From: Erysipelotrichaceae bacterium
Lineage (GTDB): Bacteria; Bacillota_I; Bacilli_A; Erysipelotrichales; Coprobacillaceae
Reading direction: 5' to 3'
NCBI GenBank assembly: GCA_021200395.1
Contig: JAJQGQ010000204.1
Location: 1 to 7,411 of the forward strand
Length of the DNA stretch: 7,411 nucleotides
Made by a program: the position numbers and the translations under genes. Shown one piece after another: positions 5,938 through 7,411 of this stretch. The stretch's first letter is position 1, and each line of letters opens with the position of its first letter. The notes below the pieces were generated by a model. The model saw only the letters and a list, made by a program, of their open reading frames with translations. It was not told the origin of the DNA and ran no database searches.

Positions 5938-6879
5938 ATGTTAGGAAACAGAAAAATAGCTATTATTGGAGCTGGTTATGTAGGTGCATCTATAGCTTAT
6001 GCACTCACCATAAAAAATTTAGCAAAAGAAATTTTTTTAATTGATATAGATAAGAAAAAAGCAATTGGAGAAGCAATGGATATTCAGCATGGAATTCCAT
6101 ATATGGGAATTTCATCGGTATATGCTGGTGATTATTCTGACTGTAAAGATTGCGATTTGATTATTATTACTGCAGGTAGAAATCGTAAGATGGGTGAATC
6201 AAGGTTAGATATGATAAAAGATAATAGTATTATTATGAAAAATGTTATTGATAATATAAAAAAATATTATACGCAAGGAGTTATTTTAGTTATTTCAAAT
6301 CCTGTAGATATTTTAACCTATTTATGTGATAAGTGGATGAATTTACCAAATGGTGTAGTGTTTGGAACAGGATGCTTATTAGATACATCAAGAACAGTAC
6401 GATTAGTTGCTGACTATGTGGAATTAAATACTGAAACAATAAGAGGTTATGTAGTAGGCGAGCATGGAGATTCACAAATTACCTTATGGAGCAATTTTTC
6501 GGTTGGAGGTTCTAAAATTGATGAATATTGTAAAGCTATTAATTTAAATTGGAATGAAAATGAGAAGATTAGAATTTCTAAGGATGTAAAAAAGTTGGGT
6601 TCAACAATTATAGAAAATAAAGGTCGTACTCATTACGGTATAGCTACATGCGTTTGTTCGATAGCTGATGCCATATTAAATCAACATCCTACAATTGCTT
6701 CGGTTACATCTCCATTGCAGGGTGAATATGGTGTAAATGATATTTCTTTAAGTGTGCCTTCAATTATAGGAGCAAATGGTGTTGAAAGAAGAATTGAAGA
6801 AAAATGGAGTAAAGAAGAACTAATATTATTTAAAAAAAGTGCAGATGAGCTTAAAAAATTCTTAGCAGATATAAGGTAA
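5938..6879 (+). CDS. L-lactate/malate dehydrogenase-family NAD-dependent 2-hydroxyacid dehydrogenase
   Basis: From ATG 5938 the protein has 313 residues, normal for the family. The NAD fold is clear: G11xG13xxG16 (IIGAGYVGAS) and Asp36, which selects NAD over NADP. Catalytic residues are present: Arg89 (GESR), Asn121 (SNPVD), Asp149 and Arg152 (LLDTSR) and His176 (GEHGDS). The loop reads AGRNRKMGESRLD. Arg83 falls where lactate dehydrogenases have Gln (AGAxQKPGETR) and malate dehydrogenases have Arg. The rest of the loop (GESRLD) and the GEHGDS segment are lactate-dehydrogenase-like, so the substrate is uncertain. Upstream in-frame starts (TTG 5893, ATG 5896) have no ribosome binding site. 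AGGGAG at 5914-5919 is far (18 bases) from ATG 5938, so the start is not fully settled. The gene sits inside a glycan operon, 17 bases before the transferase gene; its role there is unknown. Confidence 0.9.
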   Translation: MLGNRKIAIIGAGYVGASIAYALTIKNLAKEIFLIDIDKKKAIGEAMDIQHGIPYMGISSVYAGDYSDCKDCDLIIITAGRNRKMGESRLDMIKDNSIIMKNVIDNIKKYYTQGVILVISNPVDILTYLCDKWMNLPNGVVFGTGCLLDTSRTVRLVADYVELNTETIRGYVVGEHGDSQITLWSNFSVGGSKIDEYCKAINLNWNENEKIRISKDVKKLGSTIIENKGRTHYGIATCVCSIADAILNQHPTIASVTSPLQGEYGVNDISLSVPSIIGANGVERRIEEKWSKEELILFKKSADELKKFLADIR

Positions 6880-6896
6880 CCTAAGGAGTGTAAAAT

Positions 6897-7411
6897 ATGT
6901 ATAAGAGATTCATAAAAAGAATTTTAGATTTTTTTATAACTTTATTATTATTGCCATTTGTTCTTATTCTAATAGTAATTATGGCACCAATAATATATTT
7001 TGATGATAAAGGGCCAATTTTTTATACAGCTGTGAGACATGGAATGAATGGAAAACCTTTTAAAATGTTAAAATTTCGTTCTATGTATGTAAATTCACCA
7101 GATATAAAGAATCCTGATGGCTCAACATTTAACAGCGCAAATGATTTTCGTGTAACTAAAATTGGGAAAATAATGAGAAAAACATCTCTTGATGAAATAC
7201 CCCAAATATTAAATGTATTAAAGGGTGATATGAGTATAATTGGTCCCCGTCCTACAATTGCTGCAACATCTTACGAAGAGTTGAGTCCTATTAGAAAAAA
7301 ATCTTTAAGTGTTCGTCCAGGAATAACGGGATATTCTCAAGCATTTTATAGAAATTCAATTAATCAAGATCAAAAATTCTTGAATGATTGTAAATATGTA
7401 GACAATATATC
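6897..7411 (+). CDS. pglC: PglC/EpsL-like phosphoglycosyl transferase (bacterial sugar transferase), cut by window end
   Basis: The frame is open for 171 codons to the window edge; families of this small single-domain type are about 200 residues, so little is missing. An N-terminal hydrophobic re-entrant helix (residues 10-34, with Pro20 near its centre) anchors the enzyme on the inner membrane face. Family motifs follow: KPFKMLKFRSM (53-63), the catalytic Asp99-Glu100 pair in SLDEIPQ, DMSIIGPRP (111-119) and VRPGITGYSQ (139-148). It would transfer a sugar phosphate from a UDP-sugar to undecaprenyl phosphate, starting glycan assembly. The neighbours make diacetylbacillosamine the likely sugar. 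The usual QxRxG is TAVRHG here (44-49), a mild deviation. AAGGAG (6883-6888) lies eight bases before the ATG. Other initiating sugars cannot be excluded. Confidence 0.9.
   Translation, partial: MYKRFIKRILDFFITLLLLPFVLILIVIMAPIIYFDDKGPIFYTAVRHGMNGKPFKMLKFRSMYVNSPDIKNPDGSTFNSANDFRVTKIGKIMRKTSLDEIPQILNVLKGDMSIIGPRPTIAATSYEELSPIRKKSLSVRPGITGYSQAFYRNSINQDQKFLNDCKYVDNI

Noticed and set aside
4149..6475. Five minus-strand open frames of 61-78 codons within the glycan genes
   Set aside because: They are shadows of AT-rich coding sequence on the other strand, rich in Ile, Tyr, Cys and Phe, without start signals or recognisable domains.
1..7411. CRISPR arrays, tRNA or rRNA genes
   Set aside because: No regularly spaced repeats beyond the short pairs described, and no cloverleaf or rRNA-like segments were seen.

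Overview
The window is AT-rich DNA with strong GGAGG-type ribosome binding sites, TTG starts and short operon gaps. This points to a low-GC Firmicute, possibly an Erysipelotrichia/Coprobacillaceae-like gut bacterium; that placement is inferred from protein and base-composition style only. It holds the start of a surface-glycan (capsule/EPS or glycosylation) locus, preceded by a small mobile or regulatory module.

Left part (1-2059). The left edge carries two spaced copies of ACCCGAACAAAATT, possibly the end of an insertion element, followed by a strong terminator (79-107). An XRE-family regulator gene (235-594) comes next, then a complete tyrosine recombinase gene (819-1754) with its own promoter-like sequence. 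An imperfect inverted repeat (658-683 and 1757-1782) brackets the recombinase gene. The 305-base leader to 2059 holds small hairpins, a 13-bp direct repeat, a compact hairpin (1941-1962) and a very strong intrinsic terminator (1973-2037). This terminator ends 22 bases before the first glycan gene, so transcripts must read through it.

Right part (2060-7411). All genes are on the + strand and look like one operon. They match the UDP-N,N'-diacetylbacillosamine pathway (Campylobacter PglF/PglD/PglE/PglC; Bacillus subtilis EpsC/M/N/L). The order is a membrane-bound UDP-GlcNAc 4,6-dehydratase, a PglD-like acetyltransferase, a PglE-like aminotransferase, an L-lactate/malate dehydrogenase-family enzyme, and a PglC-like phosphoglycosyl transferase cut by the window end. 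Dehydratase, aminotransferase and acetyltransferase would make the sugar nucleotide from UDP-GlcNAc, and the transferase would load it onto undecaprenyl phosphate.

The acetyltransferase and aminotransferase are each interrupted by one missing base, the second in a run of seven A. Both are otherwise fully preserved. These may be recent mutations, slippage-controlled switches or assembly errors. The most notable points are the obligatory attenuator, the recombinase with flanking inverted repeats, the two frameshifts within one pathway, and the out-of-place 2-hydroxyacid dehydrogenase with a malate-type specificity residue.
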